A stretch of DNA of 64,000 nt. Source: Eutreptiella sp. 'Long Island Sound 2002'. Lineage: Eukaryota; Euglenozoa; Euglenophyceae; Eutreptiales; Eutreptiaceae. Shown here piece by piece: positions 13,875-25,249 of the stretch. How positions within the stretch are numbered: position 1 is the first letter of the stretch; each line of letters begins with the position of its first letter. Location of the stretch: NCBI GenBank assembly GCA_964036045.1, contig OZ038382.1, forward strand, positions 43,540,090 to 43,604,089, written 5' to 3'. The notes under the pieces are model-generated. The model did not search any database. It saw nothing but the letters and a program-made list of their open reading frames with translations, and was not told where the DNA came from. A program made the translations under genes and the position numbers.

Positions 13875-16800
13875 ATGAAGTGTGGTGATACTTGCCGACA
13901 CAATATCTCAAAATTGAATCCGGGACTTTCTGTCAAGTTATTGCAGCTCCCCCTTCAGCGTTCCGGGAAGGCATTAGAAGAAAATTTAGAAGGGGCATGT
14001 TCCATATTTTTGCAAAAAAGTTTCATTTTGGTACGCCACATTTATTGGATTTTCAGGTTGCTGCGTGGTGGTTGGCTAGGCTTTACACGTGCTTTCGTAA
14101 AGTGGCACCTTTGGCCCTACCCGTTGAAGTTTTCGCTCTGGTCCACTGCCACCACACACCCACACTGCCATTGCACCCCCCGCCACCCCCGCGCGCGCGC
14201 GCTCGCTCGCCTCGTCTCGTCCAGCCAAGGCATGGCTGGCTTGGCTTGGCATGGTATGGTATGGCTTGGTGTGAGAGCCAGGTGCTTTCATAATGAAGTG
14301 TGGTGATACTTGCCGACACAATATCTCAAAATTGAATCCGGGACTTTCTGTCAAGTTATTGCAGCTCCCCCTTCAGCGTTCCGGGAAGGCATTAGAAGAA
14401 AATTGAGAAGGGGCATGTTCCATATTTTTGCAAAAAAGTTTCATTTTGGTACGCCACATTTATTGGATTTTCAGGTTGCTGCGTGGTGGTTGGCTAGGCT
14501 GTACGCGTGCTTTCGTAAAGTGGCACCTTTGGCCCTACCCGTTGAAGTTTTCGCTCTGGTCCACTGCCACCACACACCCACACTGCCATTGCACCCCCCG
14601 CCACCCCCGCGCGCGCGCGCTCGCTCGCCTCGTCTCGTCAAGCCAAGGCATGGCTGGCTTGGCTTGGCATGGTATGGTATGGCTTGGTGTGAGAGCCAGG
14701 TGCTTTCATAATGAAGTGTGGTGATACTTGCCGACACAATATCTCAAAATTGAATTCGGGACTTTCTGTCAAGTTATTGCAGCTCCCCCTTCAGCGTTCC
14801 GGGAAGGCATTAGAAGAAAATTTAGAAGGGGCATGTTCCATATTTTTGCAAAAAAGTTTCATTTTGGTACGCCACATTTATTGGATTTTCAGGTTGCTGC
14901 GTGGTGGTTGGCTAGGCTGTACGCGTGCTTTCGTAAAGTGGCACCTTTCGCCCTACCCGTTGAAGTTTTCGCTCTGGTCCACTGCCACCACACACCCACA
15001 CTGCCATTGCACCCCCCGCCACCCCCGCGCGCGCGCGCTCGCTCGCCTCGTCTCGTCAAGCCAAGGCATGGCTGGCTTGGCTTGGCATGGTATGGTATGG
15101 CTTGGTGTGAGAGCCAGGTGCTTTCATAATGAAGTGTGGTGATACTTGCAGACACAATATCTCAAAATTGAATTCGGGACTTTCTGTCAAGTTATTGCAG
15201 CTCCCCCTTCAGCGTTCCGGGAAGGCATTAGAAGAAAATTTAGAAGGGGCATGTTCCATATTTTTGCAAAAAAGTTTCATTTTGGTACGCCACATTTATT
15301 GGATTTTCAGGTTGCTGCGTGGTGGTTGGCTAGGCTGTACACGTGCTTTCGTAAAGTGGCACCTTTCGCCCTACCCGTTGAAGTTTTCGCTCTGGTCCAC
15401 TGCCACCACACACCCACACTGCCATTGCACCCCCCGCCACCCCCGCGCGCGCGCGCTCGCTCGCCTCGTCTCGTCAAGCCATGGCATGGCTGGCTTGGCT
15501 TGGCATGGTATGGTATGGCTTGGTGTGAGAGCCAGGTGCTTTCATAATGAAGTGTGGTGATACTTGCCGACACAATATCTCAAAATTGAATTCGGGACTT
15601 TCTGTCAAGTTATTGCAGCTCCCCCTTCAGCGTTCCGGGAAGGCATTAGACGAAAATTTAGAAGGGGCATGTTCCATATTTTTGCAAAAAAGTTTCATTT
15701 TGGTACGCCACATTTATTGGATTTTCAGGTTGCTGCGTGGTGGTTGGCTAGGCTGTACGCGTGCTTTCGTTAAGTGGCACCTTTGGCCCTACCCGTTGAA
15801 GTTTTTGCTCTGGTCCACTGCCACCACACACCCACACTGCCATTGCACCCCCCGCCACCCCCGGGCGCGCGCGCTCGCTCGCCTCGTCTCGTCAAGCCAA
15901 GGCATGGCTGGCTTGGCTTGGCATGGTATGGTATGGCTTGGTGTGAGAGCCAGGTGCTTTCATAATGAAGTGTGGTGATACTTGCCGACACAATATCTCA
16001 AAATTGAATTCGGGACTTTCTGTCAAGTTATTGCAGCTCCCCCTTCAGCGTTCCGGGAAGTTATTAGAAGAAAATTTAGAAGGGGCATGTTCCATATTTT
16101 TGCAAAAAAGTTTCATTTTGGTACGCCACATTTATTGGATTTTCAGGTTGCTGCGTGGTGGTTGGCTAGGCTGTACGCGTGCTTTCGTAAAGTGGCACCT
16201 TTGGCCCTACCCGTTGAAGTTTTCGCTCTGGTCCACTGCCACCACACACCCACACTGCCATTGCACCCCCCGCCACCCCCGCGCGCGCGCGCTCGCTCGC
16301 CTCGTCTCGTCCAGCCAAGGCATGGCTGGTTTGGCTTGGCATGGTATGGCATGGCTTGGTGTGAGAGCCAGGTGCTTTCATAATGAAGTGTGGTGATACT
16401 TGCCGACACAATATCTCAAAATTGAATTCGGGACTTTCTGTCAAGTTATTGCAGCTCCCCCTTCGGCGTTCCGGGAAGGCATTAGAAGAAAATTGAGAAG
16501 GGGCATGTTCCATATTTTTGCAAAAAAGTTCCATTTTGGTACGCCACATTTATTGGATTTTCAGGTTGCTGCGTGGTGGTTGGCTAGGCTGTACGCGTGC
16601 TTTCGTAAAGTGGCACCTTTGGCCCTACCCGTTGAAGTTTTCGCTCTGGTCCACTGCCACCACACACCCACACTGCCATTGCACCCCCCGCCACCCCCGC
16701 GCGCGCGCGCTCGCTCGCCTCGTCTCGTCAAGCCAAGGCATGACTGGCTTGGCTTGGCATGGTATGGTATGGCTTGGTGTGAGAGCCAGGTGCTTTCATA

Positions 16801-18054
16801 ATGAAGTGTGGTGATACTTGCCGACACAATATCTCAAAATTGAATTCGGGACTTTCTGTCAAGTTATTGCAGCTCCCCCTTCAGCGTTCCGGGAAGGCAT
16901 TAGAAGAAAATTTAGAAGGGGCATGTTCCATATTTTTGCAAAAAAGTTTCATTTTGGTACGCCACATTTAATGGATCTTCAGGTTGCTGCGTGGTGGTTG
17001 GCTAGGCTGTACACGTGCTTTCGTAAAGTGGCACCTTTCGCCCTACCCGTTGAAGTTTTCGCTCTGGTCCACTGCCACCACACACCCACACTGCGATTGC
17101 ACCCCCCGCCACCCCAGCGCGCGCGCGCTCGCTCGCCTCGTCTCGTCAAGCCAAGGCATGGCTGGCTTGGCTTGGCATGGTATGGTATGGCTTGGTGTGA
17201 GAGCCAGGTGCTTTCATAATGAAGTGTGGTGATACTTGCAGACACAATATCTCAAAATTGAATTCGGGACTTTCTGTCAAGTTATTGCAGCTCCCCCTTC
17301 AGCGTTCCGGGAAGGCATTAGAAGAAAATTTGGAAGGGGCATGTTCCATATTTTTGCAAAAAAGTGTCATTTTGGTACGCCACATTTATTGGATTTTCAG
17401 GTTGCTGCGTGGTGGTTGGCTAGGCTGTACACGTGCTTTCGTAAAGTGGCACCTTTGGCCCTACCCGTTGAAGTTTTCGCTCTGGTCCACTGCCACCACA
17501 CACCCACACTGCCATTGCACCCCCCGCCACCCCCGCGCGCGCGCGCTCGCTCGCCTCGTCTCGTCAAGCCAAGGCATGGCTGGCTTGGCTTGGCATGGTA
17601 TGGTATGGCTTGGTGTGAGAGCCAGGTGCTTTCATAATGAAGTGTGGTGATACTTGCCGACACAATATCTCAAAATTGAATTCGGGACTTTCTGTCAAGT
17701 TATTGCAGCTCCCCCTTCAGCGTTCCGGGAAGGCATTAGAAGAAAATTTAGAAGGGGCATGTTCCATATTTTTGCAAAAAAGTTTCATTTTGGTACGCCA
17801 CATTTATTGGATTTTCAGGTTGCTGCGTGGTGGTTGGCTAGGCTGTACGCGTGCTTTCGTAAAGTGGCACCTTTGGCCCTACCCGTTGAAGTTTTCGCTC
17901 CGGTCCACTGCCACCACACACCCACACTGCCATTGCATCCCCCGCCACCCCCGCGCGCGCGCGCTCGCTCGCCTCGTCTCGTCAAGCCAAGGCATGGCTG
18001 GCTTGGCTTGGCATGGTATGGTATGGCTTGGTGTGAGAGCCAGGTGCTTTCATA
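13875..18054 (+). repeat. Pentameric higher-order repeat, two 2090-bp copies
   Basis: Copy 1 is 13875-15964 and copy 2 is 15965-18054. Rare variants recur exactly five monomers (2090 bp) apart. CGTCCAGCC, instead of CGTCAAGCC, is seen near 14220 and 16310. AATTGAGAAG, instead of AATTTAGAAG, begins at 14401 and 16491. TTGCAGACAC, instead of TTGCCGACAC, is seen near 15150 and 17240. Copies also carry private changes, such as AATCCGGG only in copy 1, so the duplication is not brand new. The TTGCAGACAC variant appears once more near 18495, three monomers later, which suggests a further partial copy. Confidence 0.8.
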
Positions 18055-21000
18055 ATGAAGTGTGGTGATACTTGCCGACACAATATCTCAAAATTGAATT
18101 CGGGACTTTCTGTCAAGTTATTGCAGCTTCCCCTTTCAGCGTTCCGGGAAGGCATTAGAAGAAAATTTAGAAGGGGCATGTTCCATATTTTTGCAAAAAA
18201 GTTTCATTTTGGTACGCCACATTTATTGGATTTTCAGGCTGCTGCGTGGTGGTTGGCTAGGCTGTACGCGTGCTTTCGTAAAGTGGCACCTTTCGCCCTA
18301 CCCGTTGAAGTTTTCGCTCTGGTCCACTGCCACCACACACCCACACTACCATTGCACCCCCCGCCACCCCCGCGCGCGCGCGCTCGCTCGCCTCGTCTCG
18401 TCAAGCCAAGGCATGGCTGGCTTGGCTTGGCATGGTATGGTATGGCTTGGTGTGAGAGCCAGGTGCTTTCATAATGAAGTGTGGTGATACTTGCAGACAC
18501 AATATCTCAAAATTGAATTCGGGACTTTCTGTCAGGTTATTGCAGCTCCCCCTTCAGCGTTCCGGGAAGGCATTAGAAGAAAATTTGGAAGGGGCATGTT
18601 CCACATTTTTGCAAAAAAGTTTCATTTTGGTACGCCACATTTATTGGATTTTCAGGTTGCTGCGTGGTGGTTGGCTAGGCTGTACACGTGCTTTCGTAAA
18701 GTGGCACCTTTCGCCCTACCCGTTGAAGTTTTCGCTCTGGTCCACTGCCACCACACACCCACACTGCCATTGCACCCCCCGCCACCCCCGCGCGCGCGCG
18801 CTCGCTCGCCTCGTCTCGTCAAGCCAAGGCATGGCTGGCTTGGCTTGGCATGGTATGGTATGGCTTGGTGTGAGAGCCAGGTGCTTTCATAATGAAGTGT
18901 GGTGATACTTGCCGACACAATATCTCAAAATTGAATTCGGGACTTTCTGTCAAGTTATTGCAGCTCCCCCTTCAGCGTTCCGGGAAGGCATTAGAAGAAA
19001 ATTTAGAAGGGGCATGTTCCATATTTTTGCAAAAAAGTTTCATTTTGGTACGCCACATTTATTGGATTTTCAGGTTGCTGCGTGGTGGTTGGCTAGGCTG
19101 TACGCGTGCTTTCGTAAAGTGGCACCTTTCGCCCTACCCGTTGAAGTTTTCGCTCTGGTCCACTGCCACCACACACCCACACTGCCATTGCACCCCCCGC
19201 CACCCCCGCGCGCGCGCGCTCGCTCGCCTCGTCTCGTCAAGCCAAGGCATGGCTGGCTTGGCTTGGCATGGTATGGTATGGCTTGGTGTGAGAGCCAGGT
19301 GCTTTCATAATGAAGTGTGGTGATACCTGCCGACACAGTATCTCAAAATTGAATTCGGGACTTTCTGTCAAGTTATTGCAGCTCCCCCTTCAGCGTTCCG
19401 GGAAGGCATTAGAAGAAAATTTAGAAGGGGCATGTTCCATATTTTTGCAAAAAAGTTTCATTTTGGTACGCCACATTTATTGGATTTTCAGGTTGCTGCG
19501 TGGTGGTTGGCTAGGCTGTACGCGTGCTTTCGTAAAGTGGCACCTTTCGCCCTACCCGTTGAAGTTTTCGCTCTGGTCCACTGCCAACACACACCCACAC
19601 TGCCATTGCACCCCCCGCCACCCCCGCGCGCGCGCGCTCGCTGGCCTCGTCTCGTCAAGCCAAGGCATGGCTGGCTTGGCTTGGCATGGTATGGTATGGC
19701 TTGGTGTGAGAGCCAGGTGCTTTCATAATGAAGTGTGGTGATACTTGCCGACACAATATCTCAAAATTGAATTCGGGACTTTCTGTCAAGTTATTGCAGC
19801 TCCCCCTTCAGCGTTCCGGGAAGGCATTAGAAGAAAATTTAGAAGGGGCATGTTCCATATTTTTGCAAAAAAGTTTCATTTTGGTACGCCACATTTATTG
19901 GATTTTCAGGTTGCTGCGTGGTGGTTGGCTAGGCTGTACACGTGCTTTCGTAAAGTGGCACCTTTCGCCCTACCCGTTGAAGTTTTCGCTCTGGTCCACT
20001 GCCACCACACACCCACACTGCCATTGCACCCCCCGCCACCCCCGCGCGCGCGCGCTCGCTCGCCTCGTCTCGTCAAGCCAAGGCATGGCTGGCTTGGCTT
20101 GGCATGGTATGGTATGGCTTGGTGTGAGAGCCAGGTGCTTTCATAATGAAGTGTGGTGATACTTGCCGACACAATATCTCAAAATTGAATTCGGGACTTT
20201 CTGTCAAGTTATTGCAGCTCCCCCTTCAGCGTTCCGGGAAGGCATTAGAAGAAAATTTAGAAGGGGCATGTTCCATATTTTTGCAAAAAAGTTTCATTTT
20301 GGTACGCCACATTTATTGGATTTTCAGGTTGCTGCGTGGTGGTTGGCTAGGCTGTACACGTGCTTTCGTAAAGTGGCACCTTTCGCCCTACCCGTTGAAG
20401 TTTTCGCTCTGGTCCACTGCCACCACACACCCACACTGCCATTGCACCCCCCGCCACCCCCGCGCGCGCGCGCTCGCTCGCCTCGTCTCGTCAAGCCAAG
20501 GCATGGCTGGCTTGGCTTGGCATGGTATGGTATGGCTTGGTGTGAGAGCCAGGTGCTTTCATAATGAAGTGTGGTGATACTTGCCGACACAATATCTCAA
20601 ACTTGAATTCGGGACTTTCTGTCAAGTTAATGCAGCTCCCCCTTCAGCGTTCCGGGAAGGCATTAGAAGAAAATTTAGAAGGGGCATGTTCCATATTTTT
20701 GCAAAAAAGTTTCATTTTGGTACGCCACATTTATTGGATTTTCAGGTTGCTGCGTGGTGGTTGGCTAGGCTGTACGCGTGCTTTCGTAAAGTGGCACCTT
20801 TGGCCCTACCCGTTGAAGTTTTCGCTCTGGTCCACTGCCACCACACACCCACACTGCCATTGCACCCCCCGCCACCCCCGCGCGCGCGCGCTCGCTCGCC
20901 TCGTCTCGTCAAGCCAAGGCATGGCTGGCTTGGCTTGGCATGGTATGGTATGGCTTGGTGTGAGAGCCAGGTGCTTTCATAATGAAGTGTGGTGATACTT

Positions 21001-21817
21001 GCCGACACAATATCTCAAAATTGAATTCGGGACTTTCTGTCAAGTTATTGCAGCTCCCCTCTCAGCGTTCCGGGAAGGCATTAGAAGAAAATTTAGAAGG
21101 GGCATGTTCCATATTTTTGCAAAAAAGTTTCATTTTGGTACGCCACATTTATTGGATTTTCAGGTTGCTGCGTGGTGGTTGGCTAGGCTGTACACGTGCT
21201 TTCGTAAAGTGGCACCTTTCGCCCTACCCGTTGAAGTTTTCGCTCTGGTCCAGTGCCACCACACACCCACACTGCCATTGCACCCCCCACCACCCCCGCG
21301 CGCGCGCGCTCGCTCGCCTCGTCTCGTCAAGCCAAGGCATGGCTGGCTTGGCTTGGCATGGTATGGTATGGCTTGGTGTGAGAGCCAGGTGCTTTCATAA
21401 TGAAGTGTGGTGATACTTGCCGACACAATATCTCAAAATTGAATTCGGGACTTTCTGTCAAGTTATTGCACCTCCCCCTTCAGCGTTCCGGGAAGGCATT
21501 AGAAGAAAATTTAGAAGGGGCATGTTCCATATTTTTGCAAAAAAGTTTCATTTTGGTACGCCACATTTATTGGATTTTCAGGTTGCTGCGTGGTGGTTGG
21601 CTAGGCTGTACACGTGCTTTCGTAAAGTGGCACCTTTCGCCCTACCCGTTGAAGTTTTTGCTCTGGTCCACTGCCACCACACACCCACACTGCCATTGCA
21701 CCCCCCGCCACCCCCGCGCGCGCGCGCTCGCTCGCCTCGTCTCGTCAAGCCAAGGCATGGCTGGCTTGGCTTGGCATGGTATGGTATGGCTTGGTGTGAG
21801 AGCCAGGTGCTTTCATA

Positions 21818-24339
21818 ATGAAGTGTGGTGATACTTGCCGACACAATATCTCAAATTTGAATTCGGGACTTTCTGTCAAGTTATTGCAGCTCCCCCTTCA
21901 GCGTTCCGGGAAGGCATTAGAAGAAAATTTAGAAGGGGCATGTTCCATATTTTTGCAAAAAAGTTTCATTTTGGTACGCCACATTTATTGGATTTTCAGG
22001 TTGCTGCGTGGTGGTTGGCTAGGCTGTACGCGTGCTTTCGTAAAGTGGCACCTTTGGCCCTACCCGTTGAAGTTTTCGCTCTGGTCCACTGCCACCACAC
22101 ACCCACACTGCCATTGCACCCCCCGCCACCCCCGCGCGCGCGCGCTCGCTCGCCTCGTCTCGTCAAGCCAAGGCATGGCTGGCTTGGCTTGGCATGGTAT
22201 GGTATGGCTTGGTGTGAGAGCCAGGTGCTTTCATAATGAAGTGTGGTGATACTTGCCGACACAATATCTCAAAATTGAATTCGGGACTTTCTGTCAAGTT
22301 ATTGCAGCTCCCCCTTCAGCGTTCCGGGAAGGCATTAGAAGAAAATTTAGAAGGGGCATGTTCCATATTTTTGCAAAAAAGTTTCATTTTGGTACGCCAC
22401 ATTTATTGGATTTTCAGGTTGCTGCGTGGTGGTTGGCTAGGCTGTACACGTGCTTTCGTAAAGTGGCACCTTTCGCCCTACCCGTTGAAGTTTTCGCTCT
22501 GGTCCACTGCCACCACACACCCACACTGCCATTGCACCCCCCGCCACCCCCGCGCGCGCGCGCTCGCTCGCCTCGTCTCGTCAAGCCAAGGCATGGCTGG
22601 CTTGGCTTGGCATGGTATGGTATGGCTTGGTGTGAGAGCCAGGTGCTTTCATAATGAAGTGTGGTGATACTTGCCGACACAATATCTCAAAATTGAATTC
22701 GGGACTTTCTGTCAAGTTATTGCAGCTCCCCCTTCAGCGTTCCGGGAAGGCATTAGAAGAAAATTTAGAAGGGGCATGTTCCATATTTTTGCAAAAAAGT
22801 TTCATTTTGGTACGCCACATTTATTGGATTTTCAGGTTGCTGCGTGGTGGTTGGCTAGGCTGTACGCGTGCTTTCGTAAAGTGGCACCTTTGGCCCTACC
22901 CGTTGAAGTTTTCGCTCTGGTCCACTGCCACCACACACCCACACTGCCATTGCACCCCCCGCCACCCCCGCGCGCGCGCGCTCGCTCGCCTCGTCTCGTC
23001 AAGCCAAGGCATGGCTGGCTTGGCTTGGCATGGTATGGTATGGCTTGGTGTGAGAGCCAGGTGCTTTCATAATGAAGTGTGGTGATACTTGCCGACACAA
23101 TATCTCAAAATTGAATTCGGGACTTTCTGTCAAATTATTGCAGCTCCCCCTTCAGCAATCCGGGAAGGCATTGGAAGAAAATTTAGAAGGGGCATGTTCC
23201 ATATTTTTGCAAAAAAGTTTCATTTTGGTACGCCACATTTATTGGATTTTCAGGTTGCTGCGTGGTGGTTGGCTAGGCTGTACACGTGCTTTCGTAAAGG
23301 GGCACCTTTCGCCCTACCCGTTGAAGTTTTCGCTCTGGTCCACTGCCACCACACACCCACACTGCCATTGCACCCCCCGCCACCCCCGCGCGCGCGCGCT
23401 CGCTCGCCTCGTCTCGTCAAGCCAAGGCATGGCTGGCTTGGCTTGGCATGGTATCGTATGGCTTAGTGTGAGAGCCAGGTGCTTTCATAATGAAGTGTGG
23501 TGATACTTGCCGACACAATATCTCAAAATTGAATTCGGGACTTTCTGTCAAGTTATTGCAGCTCCCCCTTCAGCGTTCCGGGAAGGCATTAGAAGAAAAT
23601 TTAGAAGGGGCATGTTCCATATTTTTGCAAAAAAGTTTCATTTTGGTACGCCACATTTATTGGATTTTCAGGTTGCTGCGTGGTGGTTGGCTAGGCTGTA
23701 CGCGTGCTTTCGTAAAGTGGCACCTTTGGCCCTACCCGTTGAAGTTTTCGCTCTGGTCCACTGCCACCACACACCCACACTGCCATTGCACCCCCCGCCA
23801 CCCCCGCGCGCGCTCGCTCGCTCGCCTCGTCTCGTCAAGCCAAGGCATGGCTGGCTTGGCTTGGCATGGTATGGTATGGCTTGGTGTGAGAGCCAGGTGC
23901 TTTCATAATGAAGTGTGGTGATACTTGCCGACACAATATCTCAAAATTGAATTCGGGACTTTCTGTCAAGTTATTGCAGCTCCCCCTTCAGCGTTCCGGG
24001 AAGGCATTAGAAGAAAATTTAGAAGGGGCATGTTCCATATTTTTGCAAAAAAGTTTCATTTTGGTACGCCACATTTTTTGGATTTTCAGGTTGCTGCGTG
24101 GTGGTTGGCTAGGCTGTACACGTGCTTTCGTAAAGTGGCACCTTTCGCCCTACCCGTTGAAGTTTTCGCTCTGGTCCACTGCCACCACACACCCACACTG
24201 CCATTGCACCCCCCGCCACCCCCGCGCGCGCGCGCTCGCTCGCCTCGTCTCGTCAAGCCAAGGCATGGCTGGCTTGGCTTGGCATGGTATGGTATGGCTT
24301 AGTGTGAGAGCCAGGTGCTTTCATAATGAAGTGTGGTGA
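21818..24339 (+). repeat. Dimeric higher-order repeat next to the retroelement block
   Basis: Monomers alternate strictly between two linked types. Type 1 has TACGCGTGC with CCTTTGGCCC (units 21818, 22654, 23490). Type 2 has TACACGTGC with CCTTTCGCCC (units 22236, 23072, 23908). Two sites about 30 bp apart switching together over six monomers indicate an 836-bp dimer as the amplified unit. The pattern continues to the end of the array. Confidence 0.75.
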
Positions 24340-25249
24340 AACCAGACCGGGTGGTCAGGAGCAGAGGTCGCAGTGGCATGGGCAGCAACATGGCTTGGCA
24401 CCGAAGACATAACGATAGTGTTGACTGAATAGTATCCTGCAAACAGATATGGTACACATAGCCAATGAAATACCTGATATGCACATATGAGAAATCCACC
24501 CTATCATCCACTAATTGAATAACTACTAAACATCCATGATTGCCTTATCTATCCCACATCCTATGTTCCTAACAAGGAAATGGAATATGATATACCCTAT
24601 CCCACATATATCCCATATATAGGGCCAAATAATGCTCCCTTAGGGGTAAAATGCCAGGGTAGGGTTGTGACCTGCTTCACCCCCCCACTTGAAACGACTG
24701 CCACGGGCAGGAAGTACATGCCCAAGAGGAACGTAGCAGTCACAAACAGCAGCAAATCACAGGTTAGCAGATTGCCTCCCAGCGGGAATCAAACCTACGC
24801 AGACGTTCTCGGAGCCGGCCGCACAGCCGCTGAAGTAGCCCCGATCGGTGGGTATCGAACCACCGCCGATATCCAGAAATTGACAAACGGGATCCCGCAG
24901 GTCCCGCAAAAAGTAGTAGGCGAAATCGCGAGCTGTTGCGCGTAAAGTCTGGTCCCTGCGTGTCGCATGAGGCATGTGGGGTCCAGCAGGTAAGGGCAGG
25001 TATTTTTTCAAAGAATTAAAACTAAAGGCAAAGTGAAATCACACTTTTAAACAAAACTGAAGGTAATGGTACATGCGAAGCGGTGCGACGCGAAAGTGCA
25101 AAAATTTCACATGTTGAAAAAGAAAAACTGCCAGGAGTACTGACGGGAATGTCCAACAGTAACGTAGGACTGTGCCTGCAGCAGGGAGCACGTGGGGAAA
25201 CAAAGGTAGAGGTCAGGGATGCATGATTGACTTGTGCTCGCCACTGTCT
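24340..25249. other. Unassigned DNA between the left satellite and the element A LTR
   Basis: Satellite identity stops after GTGTGGTGA at 24339. The next 910 bp is single-copy in this window. It is A/T-rich to about 24640, with CTATCCCACAT repeated at 24549-24559 and 24597-24607, then turns mixed in composition. Two tRNA-like B-box motifs lie near 24781-24868. An open frame at 24580-24945 overlaps these motifs and has no recognisable domain, so I do not call it a gene. This could be host DNA carried in with the composite or the remains of another element. Confidence 0.5.
24781..24868 (-). other. Two tRNA-like B-box motifs (decayed tRNA or SINE remnant)
   Basis: Read on the minus strand, GGTGGTTCGATACCCACC (about 24846-24864) and GTAGGTTTGATTCCCGC (about 24782-24798) resemble the T-arm and Pol III B box (GGTTCRANTCC) of tRNAs. 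The first forms a perfect 6-bp stem, CGGTGG/CCACCG, but with an 8-base loop instead of 7. The second has an imperfect stem. I find no matching acceptor stem, anticodon arm or A box at the right distance, so neither is a functional tRNA gene. They could be tRNA-derived SINE debris or chance. Confidence 0.25.

Larger units (their letters stand above)
1..24339 (+). repeat. 418-bp satellite, left array (about 58 monomers)
   Basis: The same sequence recurs every 418 bp. Taking the motif ATGAAGTGTGGTGATAC as unit start, units begin at 81, 499, 917 and so on to 24326. That is 58 periods, all 418 bp except one of 419 bp (18055-18473, extra base in the C/T run near 18130). Each unit contains, in order, an EcoRI site (GAATTC, 122-127 in the first unit), an A/T-rich part with TTTTTGCAAAAAAG, a mixed part, a C-rich CACCACACACCC...CACCCCCC tract, an alternating (CG)n run, a CTCGCTCGCCTCGTCTCG pyrimidine-rich stretch, and a degenerate 5-bp TGGYW repeat. 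Units differ by scattered substitutions. Two sites recur widely: CCTTTGGCCC versus CCTTTCGCCC, and TACGCGTGC versus TACACGTGC. Units 3843 and 6351, six periods apart, share TAATTTTCGT. All monomers have the same orientation. The window starts inside a unit, so the array continues to the left. Confidence 0.98.

Noticed and set aside
1-24339. Regular repeat array as a CRISPR
   Set aside because: Whole 418-bp units repeat with no variable spacers, and the locus is eukaryotic.
24781-24868. Functional tRNA genes
   Set aside because: No acceptor-stem partner, anticodon arm or correct T-loop length. Only B-box-like motifs are visible.
24580-24945. 121-codon frame near the left junction
   Set aside because: It overlaps tRNA-like motifs and has no recognisable product.
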